Shown: positions 57,522 through 64,000 of the stretch, one piece after another
How the letters are laid out: each line of letters begins with the position of its first letter
How positions within the stretch are numbered: position 1 is the first letter of the stretch
Position numbers and translations under genes: made by a program
The notes under the pieces: model-generated
The model's database searches: none
Told to the model about the DNA's origin: nothing
Seen by the model: only the letters and a program-made list of their open reading frames with translations
Source of the DNA: Devosia crocina
Lineage (GTDB): Bacteria; Pseudomonadota; Alphaproteobacteria; Rhizobiales; Devosiaceae
NCBI RefSeq assembly: GCF_900116545.1
Contig: NZ_FPCK01000001.1
Coordinates: 992,001-1,056,000 of the forward strand
DNA length: 64,000 nt
Direction: 5' to 3'

Positions 57522-57946
57522 GCGCTCGCAACACTCTGCTTTTCGGCGCGGCGCTGGCTGTTTCCACGGCTGCGATTGCCTACGACCATGTGACCAAGCC
57601 AGTGCCGCCGCGCCCGGCTGCGCAGACGGCTGCTCCGGCGGGCGGTTCACCCTGTGCGGCAGGGGCTGCACCATGCGCTGCGGGTGCTCCCTGTGCTGCG
57701 GGCGCGCCGACGCGTGCCGCGCCGCCTCCTCCACCCGCTGTAGCACCTTGTGCTGCGGGGGCTCCGGCCAAGGCTGCGCCGCCACCACCGCCAGCGGCTC
57801 CGTCGGCTGCGCCGGAGAAGATTGCACCACCCCCTCCGCCCGCGACACCGCCTTCACCGCCGAGCGAAAAGGCAGCGCCTCCACCGCCGCCGCTCACCAA
57901 GTCGGCCGGAGAGGAAGCGCCGGACCTGGTGGTTGGTGGCGCCTGA
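57518..57946 (+). CDS. Pro/Ala-rich protein with PCAAGA cysteine repeats
   Basis: A 142-aa protein with an N-terminal signal or anchor (ARNTLLFGAALAVSTAAIA). A low-complexity body follows: four PCAAGA units, each with one cysteine, then alternating polyproline and APEK/PSEK segments. The ATG overlaps the tsuA stop (ATGA), and its own stop overlaps the next start, so it is cotranslated with the transporter. The exposed repeated cysteines in the likely periplasm suggest a sulfane-sulfur or metal carrier; this is inference. No folded domain is visible. Confidence 0.75.
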   Translation: MSARNTLLFGAALAVSTAAIAYDHVTKPVPPRPAAQTAAPAGGSPCAAGAAPCAAGAPCAAGAPTRAAPPPPPAVAPCAAGAPAKAAPPPPPAAPSAAPEKIAPPPPPATPPSPPSEKAAPPPPPLTKSAGEEAPDLVVGGA

Positions 57947-58524
57947 TGAGCCATGGCGCGCGCGAACAGGCGCTGGCTGAAATCGCCTTTTGCCAGTCGA
58001 TCTGGGAAAAGGGCGGATTGACCGTGCTCAGCGACACGTTCCGCGGCGTCGATGCCATCACGGCTTGGGAGCATTACCCGCCCGGAGACGTGTTCGATCC
58101 CTCAAGCAATGGCCAGTGGTTCTACCACTGCCATCCAGCCGAAGAGGGTGCCGAAGAGCATGGGCATTTCCATTGCTTCATGAGGCCGCAGGGGCCGTGC
58201 GGTCCAATCCACCATCTCGCCGCCATCGGCGTTGACGCTAGCGGGCGAATGACACGGATCTTCACCGTCAATCAGTGGGTGGTGGGCGACGACTGGGCCA
58301 GCGCGGAAGCGACGGTTCCGCTCCTCGGATCCTTCGACATGCAGATGCCCACTCCTTCATATCTCGTCAATCGCTGGCTCACTGCGATCTTTGTCGCCTA
58401 TGGCTGCGAGATTGCCGAGCTTGTGCGCGAACGCGATAGGCTGCTGCAATCCTTCGGCCGCGACATGCGAGGCGACCGGACGATCGAAGTCACTTCAGAG
58501 ATGGTCTTTCCCGCGAGAGCCTGA
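57946..58524 (+). CDS. Conserved hypothetical protein (possibly DUF6969)
   Basis: A 192-aa soluble protein without signal peptide. It is notable for a His/Cys-rich core: WEHYPPGDVFD, QWFYHCHPAEEGAEEHGHFHCFMRP and GPIHHLAAIGVD. These histidines look like a metal-binding site. The pattern recalls the DUF6969 family from memory, unconfirmed. It begins at 57946, sharing one base with the previous stop (TGATG), and so belongs to the rhodanese-tsuA operon. Confidence 0.75.
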   Translation: MSHGAREQALAEIAFCQSIWEKGGLTVLSDTFRGVDAITAWEHYPPGDVFDPSSNGQWFYHCHPAEEGAEEHGHFHCFMRPQGPCGPIHHLAAIGVDASGRMTRIFTVNQWVVGDDWASAEATVPLLGSFDMQMPTPSYLVNRWLTAIFVAYGCEIAELVRERDRLLQSFGRDMRGDRTIEVTSEMVFPARA

Positions 58525-58625
58525 GCCATCTAAAAATTTTCAGTGCACCGCGGAACTGTCACGCAAATGTTGCGTTTGGGTATGTCGGCCGAATGAGGCC
58601 GGGCAGGCCGGGGGACAAGTTGCAC

Positions 58626-60068
58626 ATGGCGGAGCTTGACTATGCACGCATATTCGACGTGCTCCCCAGCCCGTTCATGATCCTCGATGCAAATCTAGTT
58701 TATGTGGCGGCCAACAAGGCCTATGTGGAAACCACAGGCCGAACGCTCGAGACTCTGCTCGGGCGGCAGATTTTCGAGCTTTTTCCCAATACCGGCGAGA
58801 GTGGCAGGCGCTTGAAGCACTCGCTCGAAACGGTTGTGGCAACAGGCAAACCGGACACTCTGGCTTACCTGCCTTATCCCATAGCGCGTGCTGATGGCGA
58901 CCTGGAATATCGCTATTGGACCGCTGTGCATGTGCCCATTTTGAACGACGCGGGGGAGGTCGAGTTCGTGATGCAAAACACTGTCGATGTGAGTGAGTTC
59001 GCCCGCATCCGTGCTGCTTCCACAGTGCCGTTCGCAACGCTTTCTGCAGAAGCACGCCTGATCGAGCGTACGAGGGAGGCAGAGGCTTCGAACGCCGACT
59101 TCCGCAGGCTGTTCCAACAGGCGCCCGGCTTTTTCGCTATCCTATCCGGCCCTCGCCATATCTTCACCTTCGCTTCCGACTCTTATTTACGCCTTGTCGG
59201 GGGGCGCCTCGTCCTGGGACGGACAGTTGCAGATGCCTTGCCCGAAGTGGTCGAACAAGGTTTTGTCGACCTGCTCGACCGGGTCTATTCCGAGGGCTAT
59301 GTGCACCAGGCGGAAAGCGCCCGGCTGATGCTGGCAAGAACGCCTGGACGCGAGCCGGAAGAAACGTATCTTGATTTTTCCTACCATCCGATCCGTGATC
59401 CCAGCGGCGAAATCACCGGCGTTTTCGTGCAGGGAACCGATAGGACTGAGGCGGTCAAGGCGGCGCAATTGCAGCGCCTTTTGATCGATGAGCTCAATCA
59501 CCGGGTCAACAACACGATGGCGACGGTGCAATCCATTGCCAGCCAGACCCTGCGCAGCACCAGCGATCCCGTTGTCGCGCGCAATGCGTTTCAGGCGCGG
59601 ATCGCGGCGCTTTCCAAGGCTCACGGCATGCTCAGCGACCGGCGGTGGCACACGACCGAAATCGGGCGCCTCGTGCGACAGGAACTCGATGCTTTCGATA
59701 CCAATCAGGTCCGCTATAATGGTCCGATGCTGATGGTCAATTCCAAGGCGACGATCGCCCTGGCCATGCTTTTGCATGAATTGGCCAGCAATGCGGTGCG
59801 TCACGGGGCTTTGTCCCAACCAGAGGGGCGTCTCGATGTCGCCTGGCGTGAGGACGATGCGGACAATCTCGTGCTCGAATGGCGCGAGCGGGGCGGGCCG
59901 GCAGTGACAGCACCCGACAAGCGTGGCTTCGGTGCGCGCCTTCTCGACACGATCGTGTCGGGCGAACTCGGGGGACACCTCGATCTCAGCTACGATCCTG
60001 CCGGCTTGATTGCCCGGCTTTCCATCCCACCTGTCGGCTACATCGCTCAGGAGTTGACCCTTGGCTAA
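58626..60068 (+). CDS. PAS-containing HWE family sensor histidine kinase
   Basis: A 480-aa soluble kinase. Two PAS-like domains (about 5-125 and 160-280) are followed by the HWE-type core with acceptor His292 in DELNHRVNNTMATVQSIA, then N-box-like LHELASNAVRHGAL, and WRERGGP with GFGARLLDTIV near the end. HWE kinases are frequent in Hyphomicrobiales and often regulate the general stress response or light responses. ATG 58626 is preferred over 58593 because a GGGGGA stretch precedes it. The next gene is its receiver partner, overlapping by eight bases. Confidence 0.93.
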   Translation: MAELDYARIFDVLPSPFMILDANLVYVAANKAYVETTGRTLETLLGRQIFELFPNTGESGRRLKHSLETVVATGKPDTLAYLPYPIARADGDLEYRYWTAVHVPILNDAGEVEFVMQNTVDVSEFARIRAASTVPFATLSAEARLIERTREAEASNADFRRLFQQAPGFFAILSGPRHIFTFASDSYLRLVGGRLVLGRTVADALPEVVEQGFVDLLDRVYSEGYVHQAESARLMLARTPGREPEETYLDFSYHPIRDPSGEITGVFVQGTDRTEAVKAAQLQRLLIDELNHRVNNTMATVQSIASQTLRSTSDPVVARNAFQARIAALSKAHGMLSDRRWHTTEIGRLVRQELDAFDTNQVRYNGPMLMVNSKATIALAMLLHELASNAVRHGALSQPEGRLDVAWREDDADNLVLEWRERGGPAVTAPDKRGFGARLLDTIVSGELGGHLDLSYDPAGLIARLSIPPVGYIAQELTLG

Positions 60069-60438
60069 ATTCTCCGGAAGCCGTGTCTTCGTAGTCGAGG
60101 ACGAGACGCTTGTTCTATTCAATCTCGAAGACATTCTGGCCGAGCTCGGCTGCGAGGTCGTGTCTCAGGCGATGCGGCTCGAACAGGCCCTGACGCTGGC
60201 GCAGGCTGCAAATGATGTCGATGTGGCCATTCTCGATGTGAATATCGGGGGCACGACAGTGTTTCCGGTCGCAGAAATTCTGGCAGAAAAGGGCATTCCG
60301 CTGTTGTTTGCCACAGGCTATGGCCGAGAGGGCCTGCCGGTCGAATGGCAGGACCAGGCGGTGATCGTTAAACCCTATTCGCCCAGTGACGTCGAACGTG
60401 CGCTGGCGCCGCTGCTCGAGGCTGCGAGCCAGCCCTGA
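60061..60438 (+). CDS. Single-domain response regulator
   Basis: A 125-aa receiver alone. Acidic pocket VVEDE is at 11-15, phospho-acceptor Asp59 in VAILDVNIGG, Thr/Ala in FATGYG, and Lys104 in IVKPYS. There is no output domain. The start is a TTG at 60061 within the kinase stop region; no ATG gives a complete receiver. Such HWE-associated FATGY-type receivers usually act as phosphate sinks or intermediates in a relay. Confidence 0.9.
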   Translation: MAKFSGSRVFVVEDETLVLFNLEDILAELGCEVVSQAMRLEQALTLAQAANDVDVAILDVNIGGTTVFPVAEILAEKGIPLLFATGYGREGLPVEWQDQAVIVKPYSPSDVERALAPLLEAASQP

Positions 60439-60578
60439 CTGCTTCCGATCCTCAGGAGCGCCGCGCTTTACCATTGTCGTCAAAGCGCAATAAAATCTTT
60501 GGTTTTGCTGCGGTTTCTGCCGTAAGTTGAAGCGCCGGGGCCTGTGCCTCGTGCGCTTTTGGCGTTCTGGGGGAATGC

Positions 60579-60917
60579 ATGAAGAGGTTGACGACGGGGA
60601 CGATGCTGCTGGCCAGCCTTGCCCTCGCAATTCCAGCATGGGCCGCGCCTGGCCAGTGCAGCTTTACCGGGTTCGATACATTCGCGTGTGACATCCAGTT
60701 CGATGGCGGGGGACTGGCTTTCGGTCTGCCCAACGGACAGGTCTTTGCTTTTGCCGTGACAGACCAAAGCGAGGGTCAGGGCTACTTGATCGCAGCGGAT
60801 GCAGCACCGGGACGCCCGCCGGTGGAGATTGGATCGTTCGAGGCGCAAGCCGATCAGCCAGGCTGCTGGCTGGCCAAGGATAGGGATCTCACATTTTGTG
60901 CGCTGGTATTCGAATGA
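60579..60917 (+). CDS. Small secreted cysteine-containing protein A
   Basis: A 112-aa protein with a signal peptide (TTGTMLLASLALAIPAWAAP). The mature part has four cysteines in the pattern CSFTGFDTFACDI ... GCWLAKDRDLTFCALVFE, able to form two disulfides. It is followed, with a four-base overlap, by a protein of the same pattern, so the two seem to be a diverged tandem duplication. No family recognised. Confidence 0.75.
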   Translation: MKRLTTGTMLLASLALAIPAWAAPGQCSFTGFDTFACDIQFDGGGLAFGLPNGQVFAFAVTDQSEGQGYLIAADAAPGRPPVEIGSFEAQADQPGCWLAKDRDLTFCALVFE

Positions 60918-61246
60918 AGCGATATGTGATGGCAAGCCTTGTTGGGGCTACAGTTCTGACCGTGGGCTCGATCGCGACAGCAAAGGATGCAACCTGCTTC
61001 ACGAGCGATGATGGAGAATATGCGTGCAGCTTCAAGCGCCTCGATGACGCTGGCAGCTTCCGCATTTCTGCACCGGACAAGCCCACCTTCGAGCTCTGGA
61101 TCGAGGGTGAGGGCGAGGGTTTTGCCAGCGCGACGTTTACCCCTGGCGGACGCTCGGTGGCTTTGCCGGGCACCTATGTCCGCTCCAAAAAGGATCGCGC
61201 CTGCTGGGTAAGCGACGAAACCGATACGGAAATCTGCGCGTGGTAG
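60914..61246 (+). CDS. Small secreted cysteine-containing protein B
   Basis: A 110-aa protein with a signal peptide (KRYVMASLVGATVLTVGSIATA). The four cysteines follow the same order as in the preceding protein (CFTSDDGEYACSF ... ACWVSDETDTEICAW). The start at ATG 60914 overlaps the upstream stop, and its TAG overlaps the hydrolase GTG start, so three genes are coupled. A shared small beta-rich fold is likely; function unknown. Confidence 0.75.
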   Translation: MKRYVMASLVGATVLTVGSIATAKDATCFTSDDGEYACSFKRLDDAGSFRISAPDKPTFELWIEGEGEGFASATFTPGGRSVALPGTYVRSKKDRACWVSDETDTEICAW

Positions 61247-62073
61247 AAAAAGCCTTTTCCATCCCGGTCGATGGCGGGACGCTGAGCGGCGTCGAGATGG
61301 GCGAGGGGCTGCCTGTCGTTTTCCTCCATGCAGGTGTTTGCGACCATCGCATGTGGCGCGAGCAGATGCAGCTTGCCGCCGAGATGGGCTGGCACGCGAT
61401 CGCCTATGATCGCCGGGGATATGGCGAGGCAAAGTCCGAGGATGTGGCGTTCAGTCATCTCGACGATCTCGAGGCCGTGCTGGCCTCGTTCGATATCCAT
61501 GCCGCCATCTTTGTCGGCTGCTCCATGGGCGGCGGGCTGGCAATCGACTTTGCGCTTCGGCACCCCGGGCGCGTGATTGGGCTTGTACTGATCGGCACCT
61601 CGGTTACCGGTGCTCCCTGGAGTGCGACAGAAGAGGAAAGTGCGATCGAGATGGCCGAGGAGGATGCCTGGGAGCGTGGCGATCTCGATCTTCTCAACAA
61701 GGTGCAGGCTCACGAATGGCTCGATGGCCCACGTAGCCGTAGTGGTCGCGTAACAGGGGCGGCACGAGAGCTGTTTCTGGACATGAATGCCAAGGCTTTG
61801 GCGAAGCCGACGCTGACGGCGGAGATCGAACGGCCTGGTGCCTGGCGCCGCGTTGAGCAGATAACGGCGCCAACCATGTTGATCGTGGGTGAAGAGGATT
61901 TTTCCGCCATTATAGACCGGCACGAGCACCTTTCGGAAACGATGCCCAATTCCTTCGCGGCCGTGCTCGAAGGTGTTGCGCATATCCCCAGCATCGAGCG
62001 TCCCGACCTCATCAACCGCATGCTCGAGGAATATCTTGAAGCGTTCGAGGATGAAGACGACGACGCGGACTAA
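61240..62073 (+). CDS. Alpha/beta hydrolase
   Basis: A 277-aa alpha/beta hydrolase fold protein. The oxyanion region is VVFLHAGVCDHRMW (26-39), the nucleophile elbow GCSMGG has Ser95, the acid lies in LIVGEEDFSAI, and the histidine in EGVAHIPSIERP. The C-terminus is a run of acidic residues (EAFEDEDDDAD). The start is a GTG at 61240 inside the preceding stop region. Cytosolic, with no signal peptide; the ester, lactone or peroxide substrate is not predictable. Confidence 0.9.
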   Translation: MVEKAFSIPVDGGTLSGVEMGEGLPVVFLHAGVCDHRMWREQMQLAAEMGWHAIAYDRRGYGEAKSEDVAFSHLDDLEAVLASFDIHAAIFVGCSMGGGLAIDFALRHPGRVIGLVLIGTSVTGAPWSATEEESAIEMAEEDAWERGDLDLLNKVQAHEWLDGPRSRSGRVTGAARELFLDMNAKALAKPTLTAEIERPGAWRRVEQITAPTMLIVGEEDFSAIIDRHEHLSETMPNSFAAVLEGVAHIPSIERPDLINRMLEEYLEAFEDEDDDAD

Positions 62074-62143
62074 GACCTGGAGGACTGAATCAAGCGCTTG
62101 CGGAAATGAGTCCGCGCTTGCGTCTAACTCTCTATAATGAATA

Positions 62144-62171
62144 AGAAAGCCGGCGATAGCGCCGGCTTTCT
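62144..62171. terminator. Bidirectional terminator between convergent genes
   Basis: A 12-bp perfect stem AGAAAGCCGGCG / CGCCGGCTTTCT with an ATAG loop. The T-rich 3' side on each strand serves both the hydrolase and the convergent host-attachment protein gene. Confidence 0.85.
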
Positions 62172-62195
62172 CGTAGGCTCGGTTCGATCCTGCCC

Positions 62196-62645
62196 CTAGA
62201 CGGCGATGATGCCGTCGAGGTGCTTGTCGATGTTTTGTGTGGGAAGGTTCGTAAGGTCCTTGTCGAGTTCGGCCAGGATGGCCTTCTTCACATGATCGGA
62301 CAGGTTCTTGCGGAAATGCCCCAGCGCGATAGGTGCGGCTGCGATGACGATGCGGTCGAACGCACCTTCCTTGGCCTTCCGATCTAGCTCGGCGGCAACC
62401 GAGCGCACGAATTCGGCTTCGCGGTGTTCTGCCGGGTCGGTCTTGGGCGTGATGGCGGAGCGGCCAGGGCCGACGGAAGAATGGCTGCGCCCTGGACGAT
62501 CGGTGTCGATATCCTGGCTCTGGAGCGGGGCGATGGACCATTCAAGACCCTTCACGGCGGCCAGCCCTTTTCCCGGCCCATTATGTTCGAGCACACGGGC
62601 CTGCGTGCCATCGGCGATCAAGATCCAGGTGACGGTCTTTTTCAT
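62196..62645 (-). CDS. Host attachment family protein (BaeRF-like)
   Basis: A 149-aa protein of the family annotated as required for attachment to host cells, first described in Agrobacterium. Typical text is TWILIADGTQARVLEHNGPGKGL near the N-terminus, ITPKTDPAEHREAEFVRSVAAELDRK in the middle, and IVIAAAPIALGHFRKNL and LTNLPTQNIDKHL toward the end. The fold belongs to the release-factor-like baeRF group, so a ribosome-related role is possible. The start at 62645 has AGGAG six bases upstream. Confidence 0.9.
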   Translation of the reverse strand: MKKTVTWILIADGTQARVLEHNGPGKGLAAVKGLEWSIAPLQSQDIDTDRPGRSHSSVGPGRSAITPKTDPAEHREAEFVRSVAAELDRKAKEGAFDRIVIAAAPIALGHFRKNLSDHVKKAILAELDKDLTNLPTQNIDKHLDGIIAV

Positions 62646-62765
62646 CTGCTGCTCCTGCAAGTTGTTTCGGGCTGGTGCCCGGCCAGGTTGACCGGAACCC
62701 TGCTCCCCAAACGTCCAATGCGTGGAAAGGTTTGATCGGCAGCCGGTCTTTGCCGCCTCGGCCGA

Positions 62766-63674
62766 TCACATTTGTTCGTCTGGAATGGTATTGCCGCCGC
62801 GAATGACCTTTGCGATCTCGGCCAGCACTGGGCTCAACGGGTTGGCCTCACGCCACACAAGAGTAAGAAGACGGCCGGCTCCCGGGTCATCAAGCCGGTG
62901 AATGGAAATGCGCGGATCGCTTGCTTCCTTGCGCAGGGCGATCCGGGGCAGCAGCGTCACACCCTGGCCATTGGCAACGAATTCCACAATGGTCGAGAGC
63001 GACGTTGCCGCGAAGGTGCGCGGCGCGCGGTCGCCTTCGAGCCGGCAGGCCGAAATGGTCTGATCGCGGAAACAATGGCCTTCGTCGAGAAGAAGAATTC
63101 GCTCCGGTGCGAGAGCTGCGAGCGAGACCGGCTCAGCTGTCGTCTCGTTGCGCGGCGTGGCGAGCACGAAGGGATCTTCAAAGAGCGGCGTGACCGCGAG
63201 CCGCGGCCCTCCAGCGGGCGGATCCGATGCGATAAGCGCCACATCAAGGCTGCCATCTGCCAGAGCGGACAATAGATCCTCGGTTCGATTCTCGCTGATA
63301 GTGTACCGCAGCTCCGGTAGTTGCCGGGTCAGCCTCGGGAAAATCTCGGGTAAAAGGTAAGGCGCGACCGTGGGAATGAGCCCAAAGCGGATCGGGCGAT
63401 CCGGTGAGCCGGATCTGTGCAAGGCGAAATCATCAAGCGCATCAGCGGCGCTGACCGTGGTGCGGGCAAGTTCAACAAAGTCCCGGCCGAAGGGCGTGAG
63501 CCTTACACCGGACCTCAGCCGATCAAAGAGAGCACTGCCGCAGGCCGTCTCGAGTGCCTGGATCTGCTGGGACAAAGCTGGCTGAGACACGGCGCATTCA
63601 TGCGCCGCCTGCCCGAAGTGTCCGGTGTGCGCGACGGCCAGAACATAGCGCATCTGCTTCAGTGTGATTGCCAC
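62766..63674 (-). CDS. oxyR: Hydrogen peroxide-sensing LysR regulator OxyR
   Basis: A 302-aa LysR protein with an N-terminal winged HTH (MRYVLAVAHTGHFGQAAHECAVSQPALSQQI). The redox cysteines are Cys201 and Cys210 in EGHCFRDQTISACRLEG, equal in spacing to Cys199 and Cys208 of E. coli OxyR. Peroxide forms the disulfide and turns on target genes. It starts with GTG at 63674 and is divergent from katG, the typical target. Confidence 0.95.
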   Translation of the reverse strand: MAITLKQMRYVLAVAHTGHFGQAAHECAVSQPALSQQIQALETACGSALFDRLRSGVRLTPFGRDFVELARTTVSAADALDDFALHRSGSPDRPIRFGLIPTVAPYLLPEIFPRLTRQLPELRYTISENRTEDLLSALADGSLDVALIASDPPAGGPRLAVTPLFEDPFVLATPRNETTAEPVSLAALAPERILLLDEGHCFRDQTISACRLEGDRAPRTFAATSLSTIVEFVANGQGVTLLPRIALRKEASDPRISIHRLDDPGAGRLLTLVWREANPLSPVLAEIAKVIRGGNTIPDEQM

Positions 63675-63688
63675 GATAATTTTACCCT

Positions 63689-63712
63689 ATCGACAGGCAA
63701 AGAATAATCGAT
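63689..63712. promoter_or_regulatory. Candidate OxyR operator in the oxyR-katG gap
   Basis: ATCGA and TCGAT form an inverted repeat 14 bases apart, with a neighbouring CTATCG that matches part of the OxyR ATAG-type half-site pattern. The site lies between the divergent starts at 63674 and 63768. Confidence 0.4.
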
Positions 63713-63767
63713 TGGCCTAATGGATGTCACGCCCTTATAAGGCGCTCAGCAGCAAAGGAGCCCTCTC

Positions 63768-64000
63768 ATGGAAGACACCAAATCCACCCCCCATGGTGAA
63801 GCCCCCGCCGGCAAGTGCCCGGTCAATCACGGCAAGCCCGGCCGCTCGAATCGCGAGTGGTGGCCGAACAGCCTCGACGTGCAGAAGCTGCACACCAATT
63901 CCGCACTTTCGGACCCGATGGGCGCCGATTTCGATTATGCCGAAGAGTTCAAGAAGCTCGATCTCGAAGCCATCAAGGCCGACTTGCGCGCCGTGATGAC
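63768..64000 (+). CDS. katG: Catalase-peroxidase KatG (N-terminal part)
   Basis: The first 77 or so residues are present before the window ends: [22 protein letters not shown], then [37 protein letters not shown] and the beginning of [13 protein letters not shown]. This is the standard KatG N-terminus, before the Trp of the Trp-Tyr-Met adduct. The enzyme destroys hydrogen peroxide as catalase and peroxidase using haem. AAAGGAG lies seven bases before the ATG. Divergent OxyR is its likely regulator. Confidence 0.96.
   Translation, partial: MEDTKSTPHGEAPAGKCPVNHGKPGRSNREWWPNSLDVQKLHTNSALSDPMGADFDYAEEFKKLDLEAIKADLRAVM

Overview
The window is GC-rich chromosomal DNA from an alphaproteobacterium, most likely of the order Hyphomicrobiales and perhaps Devosiaceae-like. 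That placement is inferred from the protein styles (UrtABCDE plus interrupted ure cluster, HWE-kinase, serralysin with DUF4214, OxyR/KatG pair) and was not tested by a search. No insertion sequence, prophage, CRISPR array or rRNA was seen. The only RNA gene recognised with confidence is one tRNA with a CAT anticodon.

Layout. 0-13.7 kb: start of a secreted protein behind a Pho-box-like repeat, an IclR regulator, a serralysin-type metalloprotease gene broken by two apparent frameshifts, a large PAS/GAF hybrid histidine kinase, the tRNA, a LysE-type exporter, an ABC-F ATPase, a nucleoside hydrolase, an AI-2E family permease and a Kef-type K+/H+ antiporter. 13.7-25.6 kb: a compact glycogen operon on the + strand (glgP, glgB, glgC, glgA, pgm, glgX) ending in a translationally coupled metallophosphoesterase. 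It covers synthesis from glucose-1-P and breakdown back to it.

25.6-45.4 kb: a nitrogen (urea) island on the - strand. A urease cluster (ureD-A-J-B-x-C-x-x-x-E-F-x-G) carries several extra genes: a 139-aa protein, a TPR-methyltransferase coupled to ureC, an MliC-like protein and two membrane proteins. It is preceded by the urea ABC transporter urtABCDE, whose intergenic gaps hold palindromic repeats. Divergent from urtA is an unusual two-component system: an NCS1 permease-like domain fused through an eight-cysteine cluster to a hybrid histidine kinase, overlapping a REC-LuxR response regulator. A sigma-54-like promoter lies before it. I infer a transporter-derived receptor for urea or a nucleobase-type compound that controls this island.

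45.4-64 kb: an intergenic region with a strong terminator and a 14-bp palindrome, a glycine-rich secreted protein, an NMT1/SsuA-type ABC importer, PPK2, an FdhF/YdeP-family molybdoenzyme and EttA. Next comes a sulfur locus (secreted two-domain rhodanese, TsuA/YedE-type transporter, a Pro/Ala-rich protein with PCAAGA repeats, and a further overlapping gene). Then an HWE histidine kinase with a single-domain receiver, a pair of small secreted Cys-containing proteins coupled to an alpha/beta hydrolase, a host-attachment family protein, and the divergent oxyR-katG pair, with katG cut by the window end.
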